A stretch of 64,000 bases of DNA from Pseudoalteromonas sp. NC201. GTDB taxonomy: Bacteria; Pseudomonadota; Gammaproteobacteria; Enterobacterales; Alteromonadaceae. The stretch is taken from NCBI RefSeq assembly GCF_002850255.1, contig NZ_CP022523.1, positions 568,486 to 632,485 of the forward strand. The letters run 5' to 3'. Below are positions 63,901 to 64,000 of the stretch, piece after piece. Position 1 is the stretch's first letter. The number at the start of each line of letters is the position of its first letter. Position numbers and translations under genes: made by a program. Below the pieces are notes generated by a model. It saw only the letters and a program-made list of their open reading frames with translations, made no database searches and was not told the DNA's origin.

Positions 63901-64000
63901 CATGGCGTGCATACAGCTTTTTCCATGCGAACATCATTCGCTCGGTATCAAGCGTTAAACTATCGAGTTCGAGTAAGTAGTGAGTGCCGCAATTAAGCGG
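60902..64000 (-). CDS. Nonribosomal peptide synthetase: Cy-A(Cys)-PCP, 5' end outside the window
   Basis: The frame is open to the right window edge: codons 63938-64000 read LNCGTHYLLELDSLTLDTER and continue the cyclisation domain, so the gene is incomplete. The Cy motif reads NYMTLDGYS (63641-63667) where DxxxxDxxS is usual. The adenylation pocket matches the cysteine code D-L-Y-N-L-S-x-I-W (FDLSVYDLFG, TWNSVPILL, MLSGDWIG, ATEAAIWS). The carrier serine is at 61088-61090 in IGGDSLSA. The protein ends with an acidic tail (DTDELFEEGTL) and has no thioesterase, handing over to the reductase-ending NRPS that overlaps it by 4 bp. An earlier loading module probably lies upstream. Confidence 0.9.
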   Translation of the reverse strand, partial: PLNCGTHYLLELDSLTLDTERMMFAWKKLYARHDMLRAQVSDNNQQVVLQQSGIPKLDIDPMTYTCLDQARTQIHAWWQTKNSQHLHDAITIKVARYQAGETERTRLALMFNYMTLDGYSIMLLLREFAALYQAPDTELTPLSLTFRDYVTQVQHSQQAIDEAQAYWQERLSTLPDAAALPLAQDPLQIEHSEFSRRSARLPKAKWQAIKQAARSQNVTPSILVLSAYAEVLGQYSGGHPHTLNVTLFDRQNVHPEVGSIVGDFTSLAPLAYHPDEHITIAQHAKQLQEQLADVLDHRAVSSVWVQRERSRTMGRTAAALPIVFTSTLGMADDLLADSFNEDLPQFTDGGLSATPQVWLDHQMYEFRGELILSWDAVDALFPAELLDNMFSRFLTLLDEVSISTDTAFSHALPKSQQLVRDRVNSTYAEQTPRTLHQAMFDYARQHPDTVALIADEQIVTYGQLADKALRIAHLLTQRGLSLSEAVAVSLPRGVDQVAAVFGIMAAGGCYVPIGIHQPTSRQAKIHRTAGIRWILTNEAHINQDVEQGVTRFNVTDAEDFTPLATPLTVATDAPAYVIFTSGSTGEPKGVEMCHQATANTIDQLNRHYAINSNSRVLAVSALDFDLSVYDLFGLLSVGGSVVLLNEASRRDAATWLELVHQHHVTTWNSVPILLDMLLVVAENDARPLPFSQVMLSGDWIGLDLPPRLQAKTHSQIPLIAMGGATEAAIWSNSCEVKGELPEHWSSIPYGKPLPNQTYRVVDPCGRDCPDWVAGELWIGGMGLATAYRGDKKLTAQRFVMADGKRWYRTGDRGRYWPDGNLEFLGRIDHQVKVRGHRIELGEIDAALAQVKGLSHGVALTIGEPKKLVAAFVKEAQATLDTQVITAQLEQQLPEYMVPSHLLELETLPLSANGKIDRKQLLNEFMALELKQAEFEAPEGELEEQLAKIWQSLLKRPQLSRHDDFFAIGGDSLSATQLIQTLQQQHIIPTSVSLTALFSAPSIASFANAITQAWRDLSGTTSDTDELFEEGTL

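Noticed and set aside
63900..63937. ATG at 63937 as the true start of the upstream NRPS
   Set aside because: The frame stays open to the window edge and the upstream codons continue the cyclisation domain, so the gene begins outside.

Overview
The window looks like chromosomal DNA of a marine gammaproteobacterium, most likely Pseudoalteromonas or a close Alteromonadales relative. The evidence is the number of large TonB-dependent receptors, a chitin-sugar locus, TPR-oxygenase genes behind a receptor, and small dispersed palindromic repeats. This is judged from protein family resemblance only; no search was run.

Layout. 1-1507 is the right part of an IS66 element whose terminus lies inside a CRISPR repeat. 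1508-4404 is a CRISPR array of 48 repeats (type I-E-like repeat, 61-bp period) with no cas gene in view. 4546-15789 holds mixed genes: a SelW-like protein, two TPR/iron oxygenase genes downstream of a TonB receptor, a LytTR regulator, a NhaR-like LysR regulator, a HPF-like protein, a response regulator and coiled-coil proteins. 16032-20564 is a four-gene MacAB-like ABC export operon. 20644-22347 has arfB, a small membrane protein and two tandem ~200-bp palindromic repeats.

22348-35357 is a same-strand locus: TonB receptor, PLP deaminase, RpiR regulator, N-acyl-D-amino-acid deacylase family enzyme, RidA, sodium symporter, PfkB/KDG-type kinase, GH20 hexosaminidase and SMP-30 lactonase. Together they fit oxidative use of chitin sugars: oxidised GlcNAc is opened, deacetylated to glucosaminate, deaminated to 2-keto-3-deoxygluconate and phosphorylated. 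35460-39278 carries a PhoD-like phosphatase, a PD40 beta-propeller protein and a DUF3137 protein. 39279-40774 is a gene-poor stretch with decayed repeats and a candidate Fur box.

40775-64000 is the most interesting region: a metallophore locus read leftwards. Two NRPS proteins (Cy-A-PCP running off the right edge, then docking-Cy-A-PCP-reductase) with cysteine-like A-domain codes are followed by a type II thioesterase, a FecBCCD-type ABC importer, a second ABC ATPase, an ABC permease fused to a degenerate M1 peptidase, a TonB receptor and two saccharopine-dehydrogenase-family enzymes. One of the latter has an extra C-terminal domain resembling thiazoline-carboxylate hydrolases. An AraC-type regulator faces the operon. 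The inferred product is a thiazoline/thiazolidine metallophore released by reduction rather than hydrolysis, possibly tailored by opine-like reductases. I do not recognise it as a known pathway.
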